Source: Halioxenophilus sp033283405
GTDB taxonomy: Bacteria > Pseudomonadota > Gammaproteobacteria > Pseudomonadales > Cellvibrionaceae
Reading direction: 5' to 3'
DNA: 64,000 bases
Assembly (NCBI RefSeq): GCF_033283405.1
Contig: NZ_JAWMQR010000006.1
Coordinates: forward strand, 62,001-126,000
This document shows, piece after piece, positions 1-8,103 of the stretch. Position 1 is the stretch's first letter, and every line of letters starts with the position of its first letter. The notes beneath the pieces were generated by a model. That model made no database searches and was not told where the DNA came from. It was given only the letters and a program-made list of their open reading frames with translations. Made by a program: the position numbers and the translations under genes.

Positions 1-298
1 TAATGTCGGCGCGATTGGCTAAATCCTGCACGGTTTCAATCAACCAGCGCTCGTCGGCGCTGCGGGGTGATTCGATTAGCCGTGTGCGGGTGCTGAATTT
101 GGCGATGGTTTTGGAGAGAAAAAGCGAGATCAAGGCGCCGCTGAAGCCGAACACGGCGCAAAAAATAAGTAGGCTGGTAAGGTTTAAGCCCGTGCCATTG
201 GCTTCCAGATAATGGCCAACTCCAAGCAGGTTGAGAGTGATACTGGCTACGACCAAAACGGCAATGTTGGTCAGCAAAAATAAGCCAATTCTCATCAT
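1..298 (-). CDS. htpX: HtpX membrane metalloprotease, N-terminal part only
   Basis: This is the first 99 codons of a minus-strand gene that runs off the left edge. The product begins MMRIGLFLLTNIAVLVV, which closely resembles the start of HtpX (family M48B), and a second membrane segment follows near residues 35-58. The later PRSADERWL region also fits HtpX. The zinc-binding HExxH motif lies outside the window. HtpX is an inner-membrane zinc protease that degrades misfolded membrane proteins and works alongside FtsH. The start is the first of two adjacent ATG codons (298 and 295), and the choice between them is open. Confidence 0.88.
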   Translation of the reverse strand, partial: MMRIGLFLLTNIAVLVVASITLNLLGVGHYLEANGTGLNLTSLLIFCAVFGFSGALISLFLSKTIAKFSTRTRLIESPRSADERWLIETVQDLANRADI

Positions 299-402
299 TT
301 GTGTGTGCACTCCAATAGCAGTCTGGTTAACGCCCCGGTTGATGCCGGCGGCAGGAGAATCAAAACTGATAATAAGATGGGTGCGCGTTGAAAAAATTCA
401 AT

Positions 403-430
403 AAAAAAAGCCACCTCGGGAAGAGGTGGC
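403..430 (-). terminator. Rho-independent terminator of the TfoX-domain gene
   Basis: CCACCTC (411-417) and GAGGTGG (423-429) form a 7-bp stem with a 5-nt loop. On the minus strand it is followed by a run of seven T. It lies downstream of the 639-947 gene and upstream of htpX. The rest of the gap at 299-638 is AT-rich and shows no gene; the htpX promoter should be here. Confidence 0.85.
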
Positions 431-638
431 CTAAAACCGTGATTAGCCTGATTAAGGAGAAGAGACCACAGAAATGGCTCCTCACATCAGCTGTTGTGGG
501 CAGCTGATTTTCAAATAATAACAAATCTCATTCGCATGTAAACTGTTTTTTGACAACAGTACTCAATTGCGAGTCGAGCCGCAGCAGGGTAACTGGATGA
601 TTGGCAATGTTATACGGACGGGCCGCTCTGCCAACGGG

Positions 639-947
639 TTACATTGCCTGTCGCACACCCACTGAAACAGGTGGCTGCACCACATTTTGTGTTTTGGCGG
701 CTTCAATCAGTTCTGCTTTTTCCTGAGGAGACAGGTCGTTCCAGTGCGTATCTTCCAGTGCGCCTTGTAAGGCGTACAGCATCACCTTAGAGACGTTGAT
801 ACCCCGGTGTTTAATACGCAGGTAGGTTTCAACCGCGCCCACTTTTTTCAAGTCATTAACACTGTGGATACCGACGGCGTGGAGGATATTGACGGAGGCT
901 GCACCAATATTTTTAAGGTGGATAAGATCGGATTCGTAGACGTTCAT
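639..947 (-). CDS. TfoX C-terminal domain protein
   Basis: A 102-residue protein matching the C-terminal domain of TfoX/Sxy (PF04994 type): an N-terminal segment with LKNIGAASVNILHAVGI, a helix-hairpin-helix-like fold, then LYALQGALEDTHWNDLS. The N-terminal TfoX domain of the competence regulator is absent, so this is the stand-alone form common in Proteobacteria. Such proteins are often annotated as competence regulators, but their own role is not established. The gene is monocistronic, has a strong terminator at 403-430, and is divergent from the M15 peptidase gene. Confidence 0.8.
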   Translation of the reverse strand: MNVYESDLIHLKNIGAASVNILHAVGIHSVNDLKKVGAVETYLRIKHRGINVSKVMLYALQGALEDTHWNDLSPQEKAELIEAAKTQNVVQPPVSVGVRQAM

Positions 948-1124
948 TAGTCTTTGCCTTTAATCGTTATTATTATTGGACTGTTTTTTCTGCTTTTAAA
1001 TAAAGTACAAGCGATGCTAGTTTGATATAGCAAAGCCTCATAATACACTTGTTGACAATTAGCGGTAAAGCCACTCTGTAAAGGGATTGAGCAATGCTGC
1101 AGTTGCGTTACCTTAGGTATCAAT

Positions 1125-1856
1125 GTGTCCGGGTTCTCCACGAAATCGATACAAGCTCTCTCCTTCGAAAACCTAAGTGGCCAAACTAATGGCCACATTA
1201 CCGCTTTTCAATATGGTGCAGCCAAGGCCGGTATTCTCCCGCAGGTGGCGCCGGCACTAAAAATTCTGGCAGATGCGGCAAAAGAAAGCGGATTTGAACT
1301 GGCCGTGGTAAGTGCCTTTCGCAGTTTTGATCAGCAGTTAGCAATCTGGAATGCCAAGGCTTGCGGTAAACGAGCGGTGTTGGATGTCAGTGAGTACCCG
1401 ATTCCGCCGGGAACTCTGAACGGCTGGCCGTTGGTTGAGGCTATCCTGCGCTGGAGTGCTTTGCCAGGAGCCTCAAGGCACCATTGGGGGACGGATATGG
1501 ATGTCTATGATCGTGCTGCGATGCCTGCCGGCTATCAGGTACAGTTAACCCAGGCCGAAGCCGAGCCAAACGGGGTTTTTGGTGCTTTCCATCAGTGGCT
1601 AAGTCGTTGGTTGGATAACAACCCCGATGTTGGTTTTTATCGCCCGTATGTAAAGCGCCTTGATGGGGATTGCCGGCCGTTTGGTATTGCCCCGGAACCG
1701 TGGCACCTGAGTTTTCGGCCGTTATCACAGCAATTAGAGGCCGAGTATGATCTGACGCAGCTGGCCCGCTTGCTAGAGACCAGTGACATCCAGCTGAAAG
1801 CACCGATTCTCGAGCACCTGGAAGAAATCTATCAGCGTTTCATAAAAGTCTGTTAA
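1125..1856 (+). CDS. M15 family D-alanyl-D-alanine carboxypeptidase
   Basis: A 243-residue zinc peptidase of the VanY/M15B type. The SRHHWGTDMDVYD segment carries the zinc ligands (SxHxxGxxxD pattern), and EPWHLSF near residue 195 carries the second histidine ligand. AFRSFDQQLAIW near residues 65-76 is the usual substrate-side motif. The family cleaves D-Ala-D-Ala peptides of peptidoglycan. I see no signal peptide, so the enzyme may be cytoplasmic or use another export route. A GTG start at 1125 is preceded by TTAGGT. It sits 85 bp upstream of cysE in the same direction. Confidence 0.85.
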   Translation: MSGFSTKSIQALSFENLSGQTNGHITAFQYGAAKAGILPQVAPALKILADAAKESGFELAVVSAFRSFDQQLAIWNAKACGKRAVLDVSEYPIPPGTLNGWPLVEAILRWSALPGASRHHWGTDMDVYDRAAMPAGYQVQLTQAEAEPNGVFGAFHQWLSRWLDNNPDVGFYRPYVKRLDGDCRPFGIAPEPWHLSFRPLSQQLEAEYDLTQLARLLETSDIQLKAPILEHLEEIYQRFIKVC

Positions 1857-1941
1857 TCTGCGCTGCAGTACCCATTCGACTGCCCTCTCCCTCTGGTTGA
1901 GAGGGGGAAAACCAAAGTGCCGGCGATAAATAGAGTAAAAG

Positions 1942-2754
1942 ATGAACTCCTTCTCTCCTACCATCCAGGCTCCAAACCACCTGCTGGCAATCTGGCCGGG
2001 TATCCGTGCCGAGGCTCGGCAGGCAAGTATTGCCGAGCCTGGATTGGCGAGTTTTTACTACTGCACTATCCTCAATCACGCCAGCTTCCAAGATGCCATT
2101 ACCTATACACTGGCCAGCCTGCTGGCGGGCCCCGACCTCTCTGCCATGCTGGTACGTGAAGTTTGCCAGGAGGCATTAGCGGAGCAACCTGGCCTCGAAG
2201 TACAGATGTTGCGCGATATTTATGCCTGGTATGACCGTGATGCGGCGTGTGACCAGTATATGGTGCCGCTGCTGCACTTTAAGGGGTTCCATGCTCTGCA
2301 GTCGCATCGCATAAGTCATTGGCTTTGGCAGCAGGGTCGTGAAGCCTTGGCGCTGTTCTTCCAAAACCGCATATCAGAGCGGTTTGGTGTTGATATTCAT
2401 CCAGCCGCTCAGATGGGTTCCGGCATCATGATTGACCATGCTACGGGTGTGGTTATCGGAGAGACGGCTATCGTTCACGACGATGTCTCCATGCTGCATT
2501 CGATTACATTGGGGGGCTCTGGTTGCCAATCGGTCAAACGCCACCCAACCATCCACAAAGGTGTGTTGATGGGGGCCGGGTGTAAAATCCTGGGCAATGT
2601 TGACGTGGGTGAAAATGCCAAAGTGGCTGCCGGCAGCGTGGTGATTGAAGCGGTCCCTTCCGGGGTCACGGTAGCCGGTGTACCCGCGAAAATTGTAGGC
2701 AGGGGGCGCACCACTAAACCTGCCGAATCCATGGATCAATGCTTGCCAGACTGA
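1942..2754 (+). CDS. cysE: Serine O-acetyltransferase
   Basis: A 270-residue CysE that makes O-acetylserine from serine and acetyl-CoA, the first step of cysteine synthesis. The N-terminal helical domain (about 1-140) ends in HFKGFHALQSHRISHWLW. The C-terminal left-handed beta-helix has HPAAQMGSGIMIDHATGVVIG with the catalytic His, then hexapeptide turns and VPAKIVG. Length and order agree with E. coli CysE. The C-terminal tail ends without the terminal isoleucine that usually docks into cysteine synthase, so the cysteine synthase complex may differ here; that last point is inference. The ATG at 1942 has no strong Shine-Dalgarno. Confidence 0.95.
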   Translation: MNSFSPTIQAPNHLLAIWPGIRAEARQASIAEPGLASFYYCTILNHASFQDAITYTLASLLAGPDLSAMLVREVCQEALAEQPGLEVQMLRDIYAWYDRDAACDQYMVPLLHFKGFHALQSHRISHWLWQQGREALALFFQNRISERFGVDIHPAAQMGSGIMIDHATGVVIGETAIVHDDVSMLHSITLGGSGCQSVKRHPTIHKGVLMGAGCKILGNVDVGENAKVAAGSVVIEAVPSGVTVAGVPAKIVGRGRTTKPAESMDQCLPD

Positions 2755-2888
2755 TAGCCCTATCGCGTAGTTGGAACTGGTTTTACTCAACAGGCCTGGA
2801 TGTTTAGGTGTAAAATTCGCGCTTCTAACCAATTTAATCGGCTGACTCAGCACAATATTTTTTAGTTTTAGGCAGAAATCCTATCCAA

Positions 2889-3545
2889 ATGCAATTCGAC
2901 GGTATCGGAATGACCTCTCAGCGCACCCGTTTGCGCCTGATTGAGCGGTTGCGGCAGCAAGGTATTAAAAACACGCGGGTGCTATCTATCATGGAGTCCA
3001 CCCCGCGCCATATATTCCTGGATGAAGCGCTCAGTCATCGAGCCTATGAAGACACTGCACTGCCGATAGGTCATGGACAAACACTGTCGCAGCCCTACAT
3101 TGTGGCCAGGATGACGGAGCTGCTGTTGGAGGCTGTGCCCACTGCCCAGTCGGTGTTGGAGATAGGTGCCGGCTCGGGTTATCAAACCGCCATTCTGGCG
3201 CAGCTGTTCCCCCAGGTGTACAGCGTTGAACGGATCAAACCGCTGTTGGATAAGGCACGGGGGCGCCTCTCGCAGTTGCGGTTACGCAATGTCATCCTGC
3301 GGCACTCAGATGGAATTCTGGGCTGGCCTCAGGAGCGGCAATTTGATGCCATTCTTAGTGCCGCAGCACCCGCGGCTATTCCTGAAAGCCTGCTGGCGCA
3401 ACTTGCGCCGGGAGGCGCTTTAATTATTCCTGTTGGTGATCGAGATCAGCAATTAACGCTGGTACGCCGGATTGAAGACACTTTTGAATCTGTCGTGCTC
3501 GAGCCCGTCAAATTTGTTCCCCTTTTATCCGGAATCACTCGCTAG
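2889..3545 (+). CDS. pcm: Protein-L-isoaspartate O-methyltransferase
   Basis: A 218-residue SAM-dependent enzyme that methylates L-isoaspartyl residues in aged proteins and so starts their repair. PIGHGQTLSQPYIVARMTE is the family signature and VLEIGAGSGYQTAILA is the SAM-binding motif I. It opens the pcm-DUF368-nlpD-rpoS run typical of gammaproteobacteria. The usual upstream partner surE is not found; cysE sits there instead. An alternative ATG at 2910 would remove seven residues. Confidence 0.95.
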   Translation: MQFDGIGMTSQRTRLRLIERLRQQGIKNTRVLSIMESTPRHIFLDEALSHRAYEDTALPIGHGQTLSQPYIVARMTELLLEAVPTAQSVLEIGAGSGYQTAILAQLFPQVYSVERIKPLLDKARGRLSQLRLRNVILRHSDGILGWPQERQFDAILSAAAPAAIPESLLAQLAPGGALIIPVGDRDQQLTLVRRIEDTFESVVLEPVKFVPLLSGITR

Positions 3546-3588
3546 GTTGCAGGCGACCTGCTGTTCTCTATTGGTCAAGGACGAAACT

Positions 3589-4536
3589 ATGTCTCGAAAT
3601 CTTAAAGATTACCTGCTTCTATTCGCGCGCGGCGTGGCCATGGGCGCGGCTGATGTTGTGCCGGGTGTCTCGGGTGGTACTGTTGCCTTTATTACGGGTA
3701 TCTATGAAGAGTTGATCGATTCTCTGCGTAGTATCGGCTTGGTGACGGTGGTTACCCTCGTCAAGCGAGGGCCATTGGCTGCCTGGCAGGAGATCAATGG
3801 TAATTTTCTATTGGCTGTGTTTGGTGGTGTGTTACTCAGCCTGTTCTCCCTGGCCAACGTAATTGAATATGCATTGGCCACCTTCCCAATACTGGTCTGG
3901 TCCTTTTTTTGGGGTTTGGTGCTTGCTTCAGTTTGGCACCTGTCTCGGCAGTTGCGGCCGTTTACCGCTGGTGCGCTGCTCTGGTTCGGTGTGGGGGTTG
4001 CCTGTGCCCTGGCTATCTCACTGTTACGGCCAGTGGCGTTGCCAGGTTATTGGTATGTGATGACTCTGGGCGGTGCCATTGCTATCTGTGCCATGATTCT
4101 ACCGGGTATTTCTGGGAGCTTCCTGCTGTTGCTGCTCGGCTTGTACCCCATCTTTATTGCGGCGTTGAGCGATCTGCAGTGGCTGCTGTTGTGCAGTTTT
4201 GCTATTGGTGCCGCCTGTGGGCTGTTGCTCTTTTCCCGAGTGCTATCCTGGTTGTTGCACCATTACCATCGGGCGACATTGTCTGTGCTGACTGGATTCC
4301 TTCTGGGATCTTTGAACGTGATCTGGCCTTGGAAACAGGTGGTTGAGACGCGAATTGATCGCCACGGAGAGGCTGTTCCTGTCCTTCAAGAGAATCTATG
4401 GCCTTGGCACTACAGTGAATTGGTTGGAGAGCCTTCCTATATAGCAGGAGCAATGCTAGCTGCTCTGTTCGGTTTAGTGCTGGTCATTGGTATAGAACTA
4501 CTCGCCGTCACTTTATCTGACAAAACGGCTCGCTAA
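3589..4536 (+). CDS. DUF368 polyprenyl-phosphate transporter-like membrane protein
   Basis: A 315-residue integral membrane protein with about eight to ten hydrophobic segments. It shows the DUF368 signatures GAADVVPGVSGGTVAFI near the N-terminus and MILPGISGSFLLLLLGLY in the middle, an internal duplication in which each half carries a PGxSG motif. DUF368 members in other bacteria (PopT) have been reported to recycle undecaprenyl phosphate across the inner membrane, so this may supply carrier lipid for the wall and lipopolysaccharide. The ATG at 3589 has AAGGA upstream and lies 43 bp after pcm. Confidence 0.9.
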   Translation: MSRNLKDYLLLFARGVAMGAADVVPGVSGGTVAFITGIYEELIDSLRSIGLVTVVTLVKRGPLAAWQEINGNFLLAVFGGVLLSLFSLANVIEYALATFPILVWSFFWGLVLASVWHLSRQLRPFTAGALLWFGVGVACALAISLLRPVALPGYWYVMTLGGAIAICAMILPGISGSFLLLLLGLYPIFIAALSDLQWLLLCSFAIGAACGLLLFSRVLSWLLHHYHRATLSVLTGFLLGSLNVIWPWKQVVETRIDRHGEAVPVLQENLWPWHYSELVGEPSYIAGAMLAALFGLVLVIGIELLAVTLSDKTAR

Positions 4537-4775
4537 ACAGAAATTTTGTCCTATTTTTAAGGGGTCCATTCTGGCTTATCGTCATCCCTGGCCGGTTTTG
4601 GGGAGTAAACTCGTACTAAAGTTTGAAGATTTCGTACTTTTTTACAGTTATTTTTAGAATCAATGCGCATACAACCTTGTCCAAATTGGAAAATTAGAAA
4701 TAAAAAATATAACCAACTACTGAAGCAAGGCTGTCCGGTAGACTGTTATATGCTTTTCCAAAGGGGAGTGGTTTG

Positions 4776-5567
4776 GTGATAAGGCTGTTCAAGATCTTGA
4801 TCGCCTCGGTTTTTTTGACCTCTTGCAGCTCAATTAAAAAGCCCGCTCCGATTGTAGATTTGCGACAACCACCCACCCGAGATATCACCACCCACACGGT
4901 TGCCAAGGGTGAAACCTTATACTCAATTGCTTGGCGCTATGGCCTGGACTACAGAATTTTAGCGAGAGCTAATAATATTGGCGCGGATTTCCGTATAGTT
5001 CCCGGGCAAATTCTATTTTTGCGAAGTGATCACCGTGCTGTATCGGTGACCCCGACAGTCGCAACCAAGCCTCAGCCGAAGGTTACCTCTCCTCCTCCAA
5101 CGCCCGTCTCAAGTGTCAAAAAGACGTCAGTTTCTCGTTCAAAACCGTTGACGACAACAAAAACAACCAGTGAGAACGATTCTCATACCAGCGACAGCAT
5201 CCGCTGGTCCTGGCCGTCTCCAGGCCCCTTGGTTAGCGGTTATGTGCCTGGAAACCCCGCCGCGGAGGGTATTGATATTGGGGTTAAAAAAGGGGAATCT
5301 GTCACTGCCGCAGCAGATGGAGTTGTTGTTTACGCCGGTGAAGGATTACGGGGATACGGCAAACTTCTTATCATCAAACATAACAGGCAGTTCTTGAGTG
5401 CTTACGCCCACGCCGATGAAATATTGGTTGAAGAGGGCCACCGAGTTCAAGCGGGTCAGAAGGTTGCCGAAATAGGTTCCAGCGGGACTGAAAAAACGAA
5501 GCTCTATTTTGAAATTCGCAAAGATGGCAAACCAGTTGATCCGATGCGATACCTACCCAAAAGGTAG
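4776..5567 (+). CDS. nlpD: NlpD, LysM/LytM lipoprotein activator of amidases
   Basis: A 263-residue lipoprotein. The lipobox LTSC is near residue 16, a LysM domain (HTVAKGETLYSIAWRYGLD) at about 41-85, a Pro/Ser/Thr-rich linker follows, and a C-terminal M23 (LytM) domain at about 150-263. The M23 domain is degenerate: GIDIG lacks the zinc ligand pattern and LYFEIR replaces LHxEIR, as expected for NlpD, which activates amidase AmiC and does not cut peptidoglycan itself. The GTG at 4776 is chosen because AGGGGAG lies 7 nt upstream; a TTG at 4773 is the alternative. The gene normally contains an rpoS promoter. Confidence 0.92.
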   Translation: MIRLFKILIASVFLTSCSSIKKPAPIVDLRQPPTRDITTHTVAKGETLYSIAWRYGLDYRILARANNIGADFRIVPGQILFLRSDHRAVSVTPTVATKPQPKVTSPPPTPVSSVKKTSVSRSKPLTTTKTTSENDSHTSDSIRWSWPSPGPLVSGYVPGNPAAEGIDIGVKKGESVTAAADGVVVYAGEGLRGYGKLLIIKHNRQFLSAYAHADEILVEEGHRVQAGQKVAEIGSSGTEKTKLYFEIRKDGKPVDPMRYLPKR

Positions 5568-5718
5568 CCTACTCAAAATAGTAGCTGGGTAATCGCTCGA
5601 AAAGACTTGTAGTAACAACAAAGAGCATTTAGTCCACGATGGTGAGAGTGTGCGGGCAAGTTGAAGTTGGGTTCATCATCACACTTTTTTTAGATCCGAT
5701 ACTGGAAGGGCTAGGACA

Positions 5719-6726
5719 ATGGCAGTGACAGCGCAAAATTCTAAATACCAGGCTAAAGAAGAGAATTTGTCGGTTGTTCAAGGGTTGAACGACGACAACG
5801 ACGAGTTTTTCGCCGAAGACGATATCAGCGAAGAATCGGAATCCGAAGAAGTGTTATCCTCGGCCTACAGTGAAGCCGAAGATGTTGGCAAGAATCTGGA
5901 TGCCACTCAGCTCTACCTAAATGAAATTGGTTTCTCCCCCCTGCTCTCGGCTGAAGAAGAGGTCTATTTCGCCCGTAAAGCCTTAAAGGGTTGCCAGCCA
6001 TCCCGCCAGCGCATGATCGAAAGCAACCTGCGCCTGGTGGTAAAGATCTCCCGCCGTTACGTCAATCGGGGCCTGGCTCTGCTGGATCTGATCGAAGAGG
6101 GTAACCTGGGCTTGATCCGCGCGGTTGAGAAGTTTGATCCAGAGCGCGGTTTCCGCTTCTCTACCTACGCGACCTGGTGGATTCGTCAGACGATTGAACG
6201 GGCCATCATGAACCAGACCCGTACCATTCGCCTGCCCATCCATGTGGTTAAAGAGCTGAATGTCTACCTGCGCGCGGCGCGAGAACTCTCACAAAAGCTT
6301 GATCACGAGCCGACGGCAGACGAGATTGCGCAACTGTTGGGTAAACCCGTTGAAGATGTTGAGCGTATGCTCAAGCTCAACGAGCGTGTTACTTCAATGG
6401 ATGTGCCAATTGGCAACAGTTCCGAGAAAACTCTGGCCGATACAGTGCCGGATCAAAATCACACTGATCCATCCTCCCTGCTGCAAGACAGCGATCTCTG
6501 CCACAGCATTGATAACTGGTTGGGTGAATTGACCGAGAAGCAGCGCGAAGTGATTTCACGTCGCTTTGGCCTGCGCGGCTTCGAAATGAGCACTCTGGAA
6601 GAGGTTGGTCGTGAGATTGGCCTTACCCGTGAGCGAGTTCGTCAAATTCAGGTGGAGGCGCTTAAGCGTCTGCGTGACATTATGGAATCCCAAGGTTTGG
6701 ACGGTGAGTGCCTGTTCAGTGCCTAA
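5719..6726 (+). CDS. rpoS: RNA polymerase sigma factor RpoS
   Basis: A 335-residue stationary-phase and general-stress sigma factor. After an acidic N-terminal region (about 1-55) come region 1.2 (DATQLYLNEIGF), region 2 with FSTYATWWIRQTIERAIMNQ and TRTIRLP, region 3, and region 4 with STLEEVGREIGLTRERVRQ as the helix-turn-helix for the -35 element. Length is like that of E. coli RpoS (330). It follows nlpD by 151 bp, the conserved arrangement, and is closed by a strong terminator at 6755. Confidence 0.97.
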   Translation: MAVTAQNSKYQAKEENLSVVQGLNDDNDEFFAEDDISEESESEEVLSSAYSEAEDVGKNLDATQLYLNEIGFSPLLSAEEEVYFARKALKGCQPSRQRMIESNLRLVVKISRRYVNRGLALLDLIEEGNLGLIRAVEKFDPERGFRFSTYATWWIRQTIERAIMNQTRTIRLPIHVVKELNVYLRAARELSQKLDHEPTADEIAQLLGKPVEDVERMLKLNERVTSMDVPIGNSSEKTLADTVPDQNHTDPSSLLQDSDLCHSIDNWLGELTEKQREVISRRFGLRGFEMSTLEEVGREIGLTRERVRQIQVEALKRLRDIMESQGLDGECLFSA

Positions 6727-6754
6727 TCGCTAGATTCTCCAGCAGCACCTTAAA

Positions 6755-6778
6755 ACCGCGCCCAGGCGCGGTTTTTTT
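6755..6778 (+). terminator. rpoS: rpoS terminator
   Basis: ACCGCGCC (6755-6762) pairs with GGCGCGGT (6765-6772) over 8 bp, followed by seven T (6772-6778). Confidence 0.92.
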
Positions 6779-6882
6779 ATGTTGTCTGCCCGCACCAGGC
6801 GACTTTGGCCGCCGCTAAGGTGATAATCCCTGCAACCGTTAGCACGGCTCTATTTGCCTCTATTCAGTGTCAGTTAAAGCGC

Positions 6883-7626
6883 ATGTCCAGTTCCGATCAG
6901 CCCCAGTATTGTTTTACCCCCGTGGCCGTGCTGCGCTCGGTATTTAAAGAGAAGTTCGCGGTACCTAGGCAGAGCGGTCTGGCTCCCCACGCCACAGCTA
7001 CCGTTGAGTTGCTGCCGCCCTTTGATCAACCGGACTACATCGTCGGAATTGATGGCTGCAGCCATTTATGGCTGCAGTTCGTGTTTCACCTGCACAGCGA
7101 CACCACCCCGCGTGCCAAGGTGCGGCCGCCGCGTTTGGGGGGTAATAAACGAGTGGGGGTATTTGCCACCCGGGCACCGGTTCGGCCCAACCCCATCGGG
7201 TTGTCAGTGGTGCAGCTGTTGTCGGTGGAGCGAAGCTCCGGTGGTTGTAAGTTGCATGTAGCGGGGGTCGACCTGGTTGATGGTACGCCCATTTTGGACA
7301 TTAAGCCCTACGTTCCTTACGCCGATAGCATCAGCACCGCCTGTAACGAGCTCGCCGGACAGCCACCAGCCACGCTTGAGGTGGTGTTCAATTCGGCTGT
7401 TAACGAGCTCTTGGGCCAAGTAGAGGCCGGCTACCGCAGCCTGTTGCTGGAGGCCTTGGCGCAGGATCCGCGACCGCAGTACACAGTGCCGGACCCGGAT
7501 CGGATATTTGGAGCCCTGATTGGGGAGTACAACGTGCGTTGGCGCTACCAGAGGGTGGCTGAGGGGCTGGAGGAGCGGTGGCAAATAGAAGTGATTGAGC
7601 TGGAGCCTGCTGCGGGCCAACACTAG
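6883..7626 (+). CDS. trmO: tRNA (N6-threonylcarbamoyladenosine(37)-N6)-methyltransferase
   Basis: A 247-residue TrmO/TsaA (YaeB, UPF0066) protein, which uses SAM to N-methylate t6A37 in some tRNAs. The N-terminal beta-barrel domain has AVLRSVFKEKFAVPRQSG, then GGNKRVGVFATRAPVRPNPI with the signature RxPxRPNPIG, and DILDIKPYVPYADSI further on. The C-terminal extension is of the length seen in E. coli YaeB. I chose the ATG at 6883; reading through from 6805 would add 26 residues without family similarity. It lies between rpoS and fdxA, where Pseudomonas has the small RNA rsmZ; no such RNA was seen. Confidence 0.9.
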   Translation: MSSSDQPQYCFTPVAVLRSVFKEKFAVPRQSGLAPHATATVELLPPFDQPDYIVGIDGCSHLWLQFVFHLHSDTTPRAKVRPPRLGGNKRVGVFATRAPVRPNPIGLSVVQLLSVERSSGGCKLHVAGVDLVDGTPILDIKPYVPYADSISTACNELAGQPPATLEVVFNSAVNELLGQVEAGYRSLLLEALAQDPRPQYTVPDPDRIFGALIGEYNVRWRYQRVAEGLEERWQIEVIELEPAAGQH

Positions 7627-7658
7627 AGTTGGGCTTTGGGCAGGAAATTTGGGCAACA

Positions 7659-7685
7659 AAAATGCGGCTGAAGCCGCATTTTTTA
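7659..7685. terminator. Bidirectional terminator between trmO and fdxA
   Basis: AATGCGGCT and AGCCGCATT (7661-7680) form a 9-bp stem flanked by A on the left and T on the right, so it can end transcripts from both convergent genes. Confidence 0.88.
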
Positions 7686-7686
7686 A

Positions 7687-8010
7687 TTAACGCTCGAGGT
7701 ACTGAAGCTTGCCTTCAACACCATCCCACTCGGCGTGGTCGGCTGGGGGATCTTTCTTCTCGGTAATATTGGGCCAAACTTCGGCGAGCTCGGCGTTGAG
7801 TTCCAGAAATACCTGTTGGTCTGACGGGAGTTCGTCTTCCGAGAAGATGGCTTCCACGGGGCACTCAGGCTCACACAGGGCGCAGTCGATGCACTCGTCG
7901 GGGTGGATTACCAAAAAGTTAGGGCCTTCGTAAAAACAATCGACCGGACACACTTCCACACAATCTGTGTGTTTGCATTTAATACAGTTATCGCCAACGA
8001 CGAAGGTCAT
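7687..8010 (-). CDS. fdxA: Ferredoxin FdxA (7Fe, 3Fe-4S/4Fe-4S)
   Basis: A 107-residue ferredoxin like Azotobacter FdI. The N-terminal half has cysteines in CIKCKHTDCVEVCPVDC and the second cluster has CIDCALCEPECP, the pattern for one 3Fe-4S and one 4Fe-4S cluster. The C-terminal tail (about 60-107) is the usual acidic extension. It serves low-potential electron transfer; the physiological partner is unknown. It lies next to mutS on the same strand, 93 bp downstream of it, as in Pseudomonas. Confidence 0.95.
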   Translation of the reverse strand: MTFVVGDNCIKCKHTDCVEVCPVDCFYEGPNFLVIHPDECIDCALCEPECPVEAIFSEDELPSDQQVFLELNAELAEVWPNITEKKDPPADHAEWDGVEGKLQYLER

Positions 8011-8103
8011 GCTTTGCTCCCATGAACTGGCGGGTGGATTTGCGAGCGCCGCATTTTAGCAAGAGTTGGCAAAAAAATGCACACTCTTTTTCACCCCTGC
8101 CGT

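Noticed and set aside
6727..7686. Possible rsmZ small RNA between rpoS and fdxA, as in Pseudomonas
   Set aside because: The region is filled by trmO and two terminators; no cluster of GGA hairpin loops was seen.
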